Of a stretch of 64,000 bases of DNA, positions 36,319-46,325 are shown piece by piece; position 1 is the first letter of the stretch, and every line of letters begins with the position of its first letter. The position numbers and the translations under genes are program-made. Source of the stretch: Hyaloscypha bicolor E (taxonomy: Eukaryota > Ascomycota > Leotiomycetes > Helotiales > Hyaloscyphaceae); the NCBI RefSeq assembly GCF_002865645.1, contig NW_020194554.1:124001-188000 (forward strand), written 5' to 3'. The notes below the pieces were generated by a model. The model saw nothing but the letters and a program-made list of their open reading frames with translations. It made no database searches and was not told the origin of the DNA.

Positions 36319-39300
36319 TTGTGAGATTCAATGATGAACAAAACTGCAGCGAAATCTGCAAACTGTTCAGAGATTTGTGCTGGTGTTGAGCTTTGAACCT
36401 TGGAGCTGGAACAAAATATATCCTTTGCAGTGCCGAGGTTGTCAGGCGAATGGATGAATTGCGTGTAGATAAGCAGTGCTTCAATCGAATTGTTGTCCTG
36501 GATAGATGACGTGCCGGCGCTATTGGGGCGAGGGACCCTTAGATATCTATGTTAGGAAGGCCGAACGCGGTCGACACAGCTTCAGCGCTACAGGACGTGA
36601 AGTTGTCGGGGATGACTCCGTAGTCTGAAAGTTGTTTGGAGAAGAGCCGGTTCGTACTCGTGTCATACGAGGATCACGGACAGATGGTGCGACTACGAAT
36701 GGAGTCGAGAAGGGCCTCTGGGCAGAAAGTACGAGAGCAATGTGAGATGGCGGAGGGCCCCGAGTTTCTTGTTCATTGGGGATGCGAGACAGGGCTGCAG
36801 AAGACATATAAATCGGCCGGCCGTGAAAATCGAGTAGTAGCCGAAAAGGCAATCCAAGTTGCGCATCTGCATTCCAGAGCAGATCTGCAATCAGTGGACG
36901 CAACTGACACAGACATGGTTTGCATTGGGTCAAGTGGGAGGGCAGTGATTGGGCCATCCGGATGGGAGGGTCCTCATCGGACGAGGAGCACCCTTCTTCG
37001 CCCTTGAAAGCATGCGAGAAGTGGTGTTGTGGGCTGATATGCAGCGGTGGCTGCAGGCGCTGGTCAGCCACCCGTACTGGTTGTAGTCTGGTCCAGTACT
37101 GAGTAGAGGCGACGACAGGCTGTGACGGGCTGTGACGGGGCTCGCGAGTCGGAGCAGGCCGGCTCAACAGGGCTGGCTGTCGGGGCAATTGGAGGAACTC
37201 TGTTTGCGGGATAAGTTCGGAGCTTGAGTCGCCTCTCGGGCTGCGGTATACCTGTCTGTCTCTGTGGTCGGAGAGCCGTCGTCTCTTTCCTTGTACCTTT
37301 CGTACGTACTTCAGCGTGCTGCGTGCTGTTGACACTTCGTTTGTTTGGGCGTGGCAGCGTCGCATCTCTCCCTCAGAGCCCTCTTGGGCCCTTGGCCTCT
37401 CCTCGCGTGGACTTTCTTCTCCTGCGGGAATAGCTCTCCTAAGGCCGCCGCTAATACTTGGACTGTATCAGCAAACGCTCTCATAGGGCGGCTCGCAGCA
37501 TGCGCATCTCCGCATCTCGATCCTCCATGCGAAAAGCAGCAAACGCAGAATTCGATCCTTCTAGACCCCTCCTGGAAACGGAAACGGGCACTAGCGGCGC
37601 CGCCCCACTTTTCTCAGCCTTGGGCAAGGTGACGCTGGAGCCTGTCCTGTGGCCCCTTCAAGCATCTGCCATTCCTGACACACACGAAAGCCAAATCGAA
37701 TCGAGTGTGATTTGCACGTGCAGATGCAGCGCAGCGAGGACGACCCGTGAGGACCGCTTGCAACGAGGACTAAGCAAGCCTTCATCTGTGTGCACCCTGA
37801 TTCGTTGCACCGCAGTCATTGAAGCCGGCAAGCACAACAGCACTATGGGACTCTCATCCGCAGCGTCCGGACCCTTCGAAAACCCAACTTCAAGATCGTT
37901 TGCCTTTAGCTTCAATGACAGCACCTCCCTTTTTGCCCTCCCCCCCTCTCTCCACCGTCCCAAGAATCCCATCTTCCACGCCATTTTACCATAGGAGGTG
38001 TCCGTCAGCCTGGCAGCGATGCGGAGATGACTCCCTTGCAAGCAAACAGAACGATGCAGAAGACGATGTCGCTGGTCTTGGTGCTCCGTTACACAGCAGC
38101 AGCTCCAAAATTACCCCGCAAAACGAAACCAAGCAAGCTCCTAATCTGCATGCGCCCTTTTCCAGATACGATACTGCAATGAATGCACCGTATCTCGATT
38201 CCTCAGATACATGCTGCACTGCAACTTCGATCCTCACTGTCTGTCTGCATCAAGTATTTCTGCACGGATAACGATGCACCGTATCTCGAATTCTCAGATC
38301 CACGCGGCACCGCAGCTTCAATCTCTCACTGTCTGCATGAAGTATTTCTGCACGGATAACGATGCACCATATCTCGAATTCTCGAATCCACGCTGCACCG
38401 CAGCTTCAATCTCTCCCAGGCTGCATTAAGTATTTCTGCTCGGATAACGATGCATTGTATCTCGATTCCTCAGATACGTGCTGCACTGCAACTTCGATCC
38501 TCACTGTCTGCATTAAGTATTTCTGCACGGATAACGATGCAAGGACGGATTCAGTCCGACGCCTTGTGGAAAGCTGTAATCTAGAGACTGTGGAAGTCGA
38601 GAACTCTCTCCCACATCTTCCACCCCATCCCTTGACGTCCTTGTCCCACGCGGCCAGCCCAGCCAGCTTACTACCCCCCCGTTTCCGATCCCGATCCCGA
38701 TCTTGCTGCGAATCGCAGCCCTCCCCGCCAAGCAGCCCAGCAGAACCCCCGGCCCCAATCCCCTGGGCTCCGTGGAGCACGGGCTTACACGTATCACTCC
38801 TCGCACACCCCACCAATTAATTATCATCGCCGCTCCTAATGATCTGGCTCCCCACCATGCATTCTCACACCCCACCCCTCTAACCGCACCAGCCAATCCA
38901 CACGACGCCGCGACGCTCGAGCCAAGCCACGCCAAGCCGGTTTTCACGCCACGGGTCCAGACCCTCACACCACCTGCCCTGCCCTGCCCTGGGCCCTTCC
39001 CATAACGCTTCACCTCTCCATCGCCGGCTGGTCTCACCCTTTTCTCATTGGATAAAAAGACAACAACCGTACCGCATCCCAGACTTACTACTTACTACTG
39101 TACAATAACTATATATTCCAAAGCACGGCTAGACCCTCACTCGGTCCATGAACCTCATCCCCTCGACGCATCGCGAAAGCCAACCTTCATCCCACTATAT
39201 GCAGTCGAGGACATGATTGCCAGTCCATCGAGTTTCCGCCGCAAGATTCTGGGAGAACCCCAATATAGGAGGGAGCCTCGCCTGTGTTTGGAAATATTGG

Positions 39301-40140
39301 GAATCCTTGAAATCGAAAATCGAAAGCCGAAAATCAATAAATAAAAGTTCGCATTCGGGACGAAAAATGTTGGGGAGATTGCAAAAGTTGAATCGTCACG
39401 AGAGGAGGGGCTTCCAGAATTCTGGGCAAACTGGGGTAAGAAGGGGTTCATCGAAATCCGAAGTTTGATTGATTGATTGTCTTGAGGCAAGACGAGAGTT
39501 GCCGCAAACACCCGACCGACAGCCCCCGAGAAATCCCGGTGTCCAAGTGGAAAAACCCATTTGATTGTCCTCAACCGCCCTATGGCTATCACAATCTAGC
39601 GAGGTAGGTACTGTACAACACATCTGCTCCGCCAGTCCTCCCCAAGCCCCCCCTGAGGATGGATGGCAAGGAAGGATGCGGCTGAAAGGAAGGTGATTCC
39701 CCGGGATCCCTCCCTATTTGCCCGTGCCGGCAGGACCCCTTTCCGCCCATGCAAGCTCGCTGCAAAGGGCAAACTTTTCCCTGGCCTCTCCCTACTCCGT
39801 ACTCCTTGTTCACTTGTGGACATTTCAATCATCAGACCTGAGCAGTCAAGTCTGCAGAAATTTCCTGCAGCATCTCTGCCCCTGTAGTCTCGCGGACCGA
39901 GTACCCCCACGCTCGAGACTCCACACTCCGGAGCCTCACTCCGACGACAGCCAATCCATTTCTCGTACTCGTAGCCGTGGCCTCGCACTCGTGCTGTTCA
40001 GATCCGTGTAGCCTCATCATGCTTATCATTATGTCGTAACTCATCCACTCCAGGCCATCACAATCGCAGGGGTCTGCCAGCAAAAAGTGACACACGCATG
40101 GCAAGCCCTCTCTCGGCCCTCAATGCTCACACTACCACTC
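36319..40140. other. Long intergenic region, GC-rich, with repeat array
   Basis: About 3.8 kb between the bHLH gene and the Zn2Cys6 gene (both -). It holds the 88-91-bp tandem array at 38183-38540 (separate entry) and a short (GATCCC)n tract near 38686-38702. The long minus frame 37365-36547 sits in the bHLH upstream region and is not called. Long upstream regions are usual for fungal regulators. Confidence 0.5.
38183..38540. repeat. Four-unit tandem array, 88-91 bp units, ABBA arrangement
   Basis: Units begin with ATGCA at 38183, 38274, 38362 and 38450, and a truncated fifth starts at 38538; spacings are 91, 88, 88 and 88 bp. All share TATTTCTGCACGGATAACGA or a one-base variant of it at their ends. 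Units 1 and 4 share GATTCCTCAGATAC and CAACTTCGATCCTCACTG, while units 2 and 3 share GAATTCTC and ACCGCAGCTTCAATCTCTC. The order is therefore A-B-B-A. Open frames through it are a by-product of the repeats. Confidence 0.88.
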
Positions 40141-42575
40141 TCAAGGCACAAGTCTGAACCCGCCAATCTCCAACGCACGCCCATCCAGCAACGGCCTCCC
40201 CTGCAGCGGAAACGGCCAGAACAGCGGATTGTCACCCAAGACCACCCTCCCGATGCCATTGACGACATCCACGCTCTCGACATTCGGGCAGAACTGATTG
40301 AGGCTCGTAGATTCCGGACGACACATCTCTTGCTTCCACTTCCCCTCGCCACCTCCTTCCCCTCCCTCTCGCGCTCCCTCTGCGACTCCTTCGTCGTCGT
40401 CCTCGAATTCTATGTCGACGTCCCAGTGCAGGATTAGATAGCGTAGTATGTCGAGGGCGCGGATCGCGAAGCCGTGGCAGCAGGTCATCTCCTTGAGGTC
40501 GGCGATGCCCTTTTCCAACTGTTCCGGTCCTTCTCTTGCGTTCCCCAGGGTCACGATGTGTGCGATGGATGAGGTGAGAACGAAGTAGGGGACGAAAGAG
40601 GGCGTGCGGCGAAGGGTGTAGAGTCGAGAGTAAGAATTCACGAGCGTGGAGATGGCGGACGCTGCTTGGCTGCAGACATCACGGGGCGAGACGCCGGAGC
40701 CGACTATTTCCAGTTTGATGAAGGGGCGGAAGAGGAGGAGAATGGCGTAGTGATAGTACATGCTACCAAGTGTTAGATTGGTTTGACAGAGGTAGGCGTT
40801 ACTCACTGTGCGAAAAGCACTGCTGGGGTGAAGTTGTGCCCGAGTCGCAAGCTTGCTGGAATTTCATCGTACCAGTTTAGATATTGAGTATACGCTTCGA
40901 GAAGTGCTTTACTAGTAACGTGCGTTCCTGGGGAGTATAAAGTATATAAAGATTTGTGGACAATCTCGGAGAGCTCGCAAAAGGTTTTATAGACGCTGCG
41001 AACGTTTGAGGGCTGAGTGCACGACCGCTCCAATGGTGCTCCTACGACTCATCAGCATGAGCACTTGTCTCGGGCGAAACCTATTACCATCATCTGTATA
41101 TGGTATCCATGCCGAAGATTCAACGTGATCAACGATAGCTGGCTTAGTCGCCAGCTTCGTGTCGCGTGAGAAATGAGGCAGTCGGCCGATGCTCAACGAC
41201 CAAGCTCTTGAGAGAGTTAGATTGTAAGGTTTTTGATTATATAGAAAGTACATACTGGTCAAGAGAAAAGGCGCCCCAGAACGTGGCTGAACGCACTGCA
41301 TGCTCGATCGCAGACTCTTTGGAATCAGAAATATTGATATCCAAATGCAATCCCATTTCAATTGCAAGTCGAATCGACTGCCCAGACAGAAAAAGGCTTT
41401 CACTCGATCGCCCGCAACTGGCTTCTCGAATGGACATCAAGCCCAAGGCCTGAATTGTGGTCAGGACGTGACGATCTGGTTGCTCGCCCAGCAAGCGCAA
41501 TGCCTCAGCAAAGAAATGATCCCCAGAAGTATTGGGGTCGTTAGGATCTGCTCGAGTACTGGCCTGGCTGGAGAATCTACAGCCAACAGCCAGAAGAGCA
41601 TTGACCAGTAATGAGGAGCAATGCCTTTGGTTTCCCGTCCTGAAATCTTCCAAGAAATGTTCCTTGCTCAAGGAAGCAAAGGTTGGATACTCCCAGCAGA
41701 AATACAGAGCCATCAGGTGCTCCACGAGCGCACCATCAGAGGTGACTCTGGTCCACACCTCGTTGGAATTCGGATGTTCCTGGTTTGGGTTCTCTTCCAT
41801 ACCGAAGGGTGAACCCAGGATCGTTTCCTGTCCATACCCTCTGGCCTGTTGAATCGCCGTGTCGGACTCGGAACCAGACTGGTGGTGCCAGCCCCCGATC
41901 AAGGGATACGTATGCCCTTGGTCAGGACTCGGCCCCGTGTCAGGGTCCCATCTCATCATATCGGTGTCCTCATTCTGTACGCTATTGCTGCTTTCAGCTC
42001 CCCACGCGGGCCAAGTCCCTGTTGGCAAAGTGTGCGGGATTCCAGAAGAATCACTGAATGCAAGTGTCGATGTGGGAGAACTAGCAGTGCTCTTTGCAGG
42101 TTTTAATGCTTGGTCGATTGCTTGGTGGTCGCTGAGCCGACTGAAAGTTGTGACATTACCTCCCGAACCTGACGACTCCGAGGTCGAATGATCCAATTTG
42201 TGTGTTATGGTGTCCAATGTCTCTCCATTCCGTAGTTGGTCGAGGACTTGCTCTGATCTGTCGTTTGAGACCAGTGCAGCGAGAACGCGTTCACTCTGTC
42301 GTTGTTGAATTCGTAGCTGCTCGATTTCACTTCGCATGTGCTCCTTCGACTGCCTCACAGGCACTTCGTAAACGCATTCGGTTCCCTTCTGTGATGTGCA
42401 TCGTCCGCAGGGGTTATTGCCATCACACTAGCAACAGAGGATGTCAGCTAGCGGGTCTACTTCGCGTCTCGACAGACAAACTTGCCTTCGCTCGTTTCTT
42501 GCGGCATTCGGTGCACGCATTTGGTGTGACGACCCCCAGTCCTCGACGTCTCTTGGAATTAACCGACCCCTCCAT
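40141..42575 (-). CDS. Zn2Cys6 transcription factor with fungal-specific regulatory domain
   Basis: Five exons, 42575-42486, 42427-41256, 41206-41088, 41041-40807 and 40762-40141, give 745 aa in phase. The binuclear zinc cluster at residues 21-48 (CTECRKKRAK joined to CDGNNPCGRC, then TECVYE) has the classical CX2CX6CX5CX2CX7C spacing. It is split by intron 1 (42485-42428), which starts GCAAGT and ends GCTAG: a GC-AG intron whose use is required to bring Cys3 in frame. A short coiled-coil (SEIEQLRIQQRQSERVLAAL) follows. The middle-homology domain includes YFCWEYPTFASLSKEHFLED, IQALGLMSI, SGQSIRLAIEMGLHLD, WSLSIGRLP and MYYHYAILLLFRPF. It resembles NIT4/NirA-type regulators. Target unknown. 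It diverges from the gene at 43465. Confidence 0.92.
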
Positions 42576-43464
42576 CGCTGTGCTTCACGACCGGGTATAT
42601 TGTTGGAAGCCGTTGGCAGAAGAACATCATATGCAAGAGCGATGGCTTTGGAGCAGCAGCGCGGTGGTATGTCGTGAAAACAGGCAACGGGTGCAGGCGC
42701 AAGAGATGTTGGACGGATGCCCCGCGGATGGAGGAGATGGCTGATGGCTGATGGCTCAGGGCAAAATATGATATGACGTATTTAAGGGTCCCGCTGCGGC
42801 TGGTGCTGAACCCCTGGCAGGCTGTGGGGTGACGGCGATCAGCTCACTTTTTTCCTGTCCTGTGAGACCATGGCGGATTCTCGACGAGAAAAGCAGGCAA
42901 TAATAGGGATAAAAATAAATGGGATGCATCACAAAATAGCTAGAGAAAAGTTCGCGGCTGGTGCTAGCAGGACCCTTGGACTCTCTATCGACACGAGAAG
43001 CAGCTACCGGCTAACGATCCGTGGTGGACTCTTGAAGGCCTGGTGAGCCGTGGCCTAGTTCTAAGCTCAAGCAAGTCCCATCGGACCCCAATTCCAAGGA
43101 CACAGGCTGCTGCGGGGTTGCAAATCACCGCTGAGTTGGGGATAGCACTGCGCATGGATGGCCAGATGTACTGTTGAGCCGCGATGATGGACTGTGAGCC
43201 TTCAAGAGCCACCATGCGGCCGTGGTGAAGTCCATGTGAAACCCTGCATGCATTTCCAACCAATGCATCCGATTTGGGATTGGGGAGCGGCGCCGGAGCC
43301 ATTCTCCGGCTTCAATCGCAATCACGTGAAGCGTACTCGTACCTTACCGTACCACTCAACCCCACCTATCCGAGTACGAAGGTGGGACGCAAGGAGGCAT
43401 ATAATTCGACGACATCACATCGAACTGCCAACCAACACTCCTGAACGGCATCTCCCGTTCTATC
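42576..43464. promoter_or_regulatory. Shared divergent promoter between Zn2Cys6 factor and DLH/SnoaL gene
   Basis: An 889-bp spacer with a CACGTG near 43323 and a TATAA at 43400-43404, 65 nt before the ATG at 43465. A head-to-head regulator and enzyme gene suggests, but does not prove, local regulation. Confidence 0.45.
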
Positions 43465-44816
43465 ATGGCAGCTCTCTCACTTGAATCCAAGCCAATCTGG
43501 CTTGCCGACAATGTCACCCTACAGGCGCCACTTTCCCGGCTCGGAAAAGGACCCGGACTCGTGCTTCTCATCTCAAAAGACTACAAGTCTCGATTACCTA
43601 CAGATATATCAAAGACATTAGATCCAGAGCCACAGCAGAAATGGGCTGAAGAGGGATTTGCGGTTGTTGAGGTGAAGGTTGATCCGGCCACCGTTGAGGA
43701 AGATTTCAAGACAGGGGTTGCAGCTCTCACGAAGTTGCCCGAATGTGCATCATACAGCACTGTGGGGGTTATAGGTGCGTCTTTCCATCTTTGAATCAGA
43801 TGAGAACTGACCTTGAACAGTCTATGAACTCGCTAGTTCAGCCCAGCTGAACAATATCTGGAACATCCCTGGAATTGCCGCAGCCATTTGTTTCACCAGC
43901 CAAGCACCCAACATCTCCACCAACTCCGTCCCCTCCTTGTCCCACAGTACTTCAAAATCTGTTCCCACAGGATCTGATCATACATACGAGGGCGTAAAAT
44001 CCACCAACTTCGTCCTCCCAAGCCATGAACACTACCAAGCCAGTGCCGCCAGCGTAGCACACACCCGCAGCCTCGGCTTCCTTAAAAAGCATCTCGGGGG
44101 ACCAAATTTTGATCTCGAAGCTATCTGGGACGAGCATACTCTCTTCGAGTTCGGCGAGCGCAATGTCGAGAAGGCGATGGCGACGATGGTGGCAGAACCA
44201 TATGTTAATCACGTGCCGACAGTACTTCCCCTTTCCCCTCCCCTTCTCTTGACCTGAAGCAAGAGCTGACAAAAGGATAGATGACAGGCGGAATCGGCAG
44301 AAAAGCACTGACAAACTTCTACCGCCATCATTTCATCTTCAATAACCCCGAAGACACGCAACTCGAGCTCGTCAGTCGAACAGTAGGCGTCGACCGCGTA
44401 ATCGACGAGTTCATCTTCTGCTTCACGCACGACAAAGTTATTGACTGGCTGTACTTTCCCCCTTTTCCCTTATCTCAAAAACCTTTCTAACATCCCCCAG
44501 CGTCCCCGGCATCCCCCCAACCAACCGCCACGTCCGCGTCCCCTTCACCTCCGTGGTAAACGTGCGCGGCGACCGCCTGTACCACGAACACATCGGCTGG
44601 GACCAAGCCTCCGTGCTGCGCCAACTGGGTCTTTTGCCGGAATACCTGCCGTTCCCGTATCCGCTTCCGGATGGGAGGACGCCGAGCAAGGGGAAGAGGT
44701 TTGAGTATCGCGTTCCTGTGGCCGGAGCCGAGACAGCGACGAAGATGGTGGATGAGGCGAGTGTGGTGAGTAACGAGATGTTGGGGTTTGAGGTTAGGGA
44801 GGTGGATGATGTTTGA
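43465..44816 (+). CDS. DLH-like domain fused to SnoaL-like (NTF2 fold) domain
   Basis: Exons 43465-43774, 43821-44221, 44281-44450 and 44501-44816 give 398 aa, all phases consistent. The N-terminal half (about 1-170) has the layout of dienelactone hydrolase/carboxymethylenebutenolidase but reads STVGVIVYELASSAQ where the nucleophile Cys/Ser loop is expected, so catalysis by the classical triad is doubtful. The C-terminal half is a SnoaL-like domain: AIWDEHTLFEFGERNVEKAM, EPYVNHVPTMTGGIGRKALT, FYRHHFIFNN, VNVRGDRLYHEHIGWDQASV and LPEYLPFPYPLPDG. Such proteins are often annotated as carboxymethylenebutenolidase in fungi. No signal peptide, probably cytosolic. Substrate unknown. A TATA box lies upstream at 43400. 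Confidence 0.85.
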
Positions 44817-45161
44817 GGTTTCGTGGACTGGGTGTGTGTTGGAAGGCGAAGGTGGACATAAGGATCAAGAAAAAGCTGTGTTCAGCTCTCGATTCCACTT
44901 GTTGCTTTTTGGTGATTGGTAGTTTGTTCCCGTGACCTCTCTGGCCACAAGGTGGCATCGTTCAAGTCTGACTCGCGCCAAATGTAGAAATATTGGAAAC
45001 ACAAAATGACAAGCGTCTGAAGCAGTGCTGTTTGCTACCGGTTTGAATGCCTATCAAGCAATTAGTGATTTCACCTAGGGAAGCTATAAATCTCCCTTTT
45101 TGCGACCATTCTTTCCTTCCATTAAAGAAGCCAACTATTAAAGGAATTCCACAAATGTCCA

Positions 45162-45197
45162 TACTCATCGGCATCAATCTGGACATAGGTTCGATAG
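45162..45197 (+). repeat. Direct repeat, left copy
   Basis: Contains ATCAATCTGGACATAGGTT followed by CGATAG. The second copy lies at 45746-45778 in the same orientation, with ATCAATCTGGACATAGGTT followed by TGATAG, one substitution there and a 3-bp indel near the left end. The two copies bracket the fragment at 45207-45710. Confidence 0.8.
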
Positions 45198-45206
45198 CAG
45201 ATCTAG

Positions 45207-45710
45207 ACTCCGATCCTGAAAGATGTTTGCAAGGATTTGAGGAGTTTGACATTGCATGTCGGATATGACAAGGAGCGCATTTATATGGGACAGACTTCGG
45301 GTCGAGGCCTTTCGAGATATTTTTCACTCTCGGGGGCTGGCGGTGGGCCAGCTGATAAGGGCGAGACGGATGAGGAGAAATTGGAAGGCGTTATGGGAAG
45401 CGTTGCGCAGGCGCTTCCTTGTCTGCAGCACTTGCAGCTCGGAGACTACAAGGATGCTAATATTCCATCAACAGATGTGAAGTGGGGAAAATCGGGTAGG
45501 TGGATGGAGTATGTGATGCAGAGAAGTGAGAGTAATCAAGATTTAGGAGGTGGTGAGAGTATTGGTGCTGTGGAAAACGAGGGACAGTCGAGAAACCGCG
45601 GAGGCAATCGTAGGGGTGGACAATGTGGGGCCGTAGGGTTACCTGGAGATGACGAGGTAATGCTCGTGGAAGCAATAGACAAACTTTGGCATACTGAAGC
45701 ACGGAAGTAG
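45207..45710 (+). CDS. Possible 3' exon or fragment of an unrecognised (LRR-like) gene
   Basis: The frame opens just after CTAG at 45206, which could be a splice acceptor, and runs 167 codons: LKDVCKDLRSLTLHVGYDKE, GMGSVAQALPCLQHLQLGDY-like Leu spacing, then TDVKWGKSGRWMEYVMQRSE and a Gly/Asn-rich tail. The LRSLTLHV and LQHLQLGDY segments resemble leucine-rich repeat turns of fungal F-box proteins. No upstream exon was found and in-frame TAG codons precede it, so this may be a truncated relic. In-frame ATG use at 45237 would give 157 aa. Confidence 0.33.
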   Translation, partial: TPILKDVCKDLRSLTLHVGYDKERIYMGQTSGRGLSRYFSLSGAGGGPADKGETDEEKLEGVMGSVAQALPCLQHLQLGDYKDANIPSTDVKWGKSGRWMEYVMQRSESNQDLGGGESIGAVENEGQSRNRGGNRRGGQCGAVGLPGDDEVMLVEAIDKLWHTEARK

Positions 45711-45745
45711 TGACTTGAGAATATGGCATGGATTGAGGAAGTCTA

Positions 45746-45778
45746 TACTCATCATCAATCTGGACATAGGTTTGATAG
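45746..45778 (+). repeat. Direct repeat, right copy
   Basis: Partner of 45162-45197, in direct orientation, 36 bp beyond the stop of the fragment between them. Confidence 0.8.
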
Positions 45779-46325
45779 ATGAGCGAAAACATCACACAAA
45801 CCAAACACTTGTCCATTCCTTGCTTGTGATTTGTAAATAATTTGCCTTAACCATAGGGTCAATTTAATTGAATATCTGAGTTCAACCAAGTTTGAGTTTG
45901 AGTTTGAGGCGATTCCCTATCCCACCTCTGAAATCGGAACTCATCAGTTTGCTTATTTCAATCTCTGACAAATCAAACGCAGCGTCTTTATTATTAAGTA
46001 ATAATAATCCGCGCATGTCTGATTGCATCGCCAGGAGATTTGTGTTTCAAAACAAGAGGACGTTAATCATATGTAGGGTCGTTGTTTAGATTCTTTGAAG
46101 TGTTCCGTGTTCTGGGTGGGGAAAAGGGGGCGGGGTTGGGGCGGCCGCTAGCGCAGTTAGGGGAACCACATTTGCTGAAATCAATGTTTCGAATCTGAAT
46201 TCTTCGCAAATCGAAACAAGTTTTCAATCATTGTGAGAACAATCAGCAATGACCTTCATTCTAAGGAGGTGTACTCGAGCGACCGGTGGAGTAAAGGTCG
46301 CGCCGTAGCCTGACATATTGAGGAG

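Larger units (their letters stand above)
44817..46325. other. Intergenic with repeat-flanked coding-like fragment
   Basis: About 1.5 kb. It holds the fragment at 45207-45710 and a pair of near-identical direct repeats around it (separate entries). The rest shows nothing supported. Confidence 0.45.

Noticed and set aside
36547..37365. Minus-strand 272-codon frame upstream of the bHLH gene
   Set aside because: GC-rich, Arg/Pro/Ser/Gln composition as expected by chance; no domain, and it lies in the likely promoter/leader of the bHLH factor.
38362..38820. Plus-strand frame with repeated motif through the tandem array
   Set aside because: The periodic peptide follows from the 88-bp DNA repeats; the start lies inside the array and downstream sequence has no coding character.
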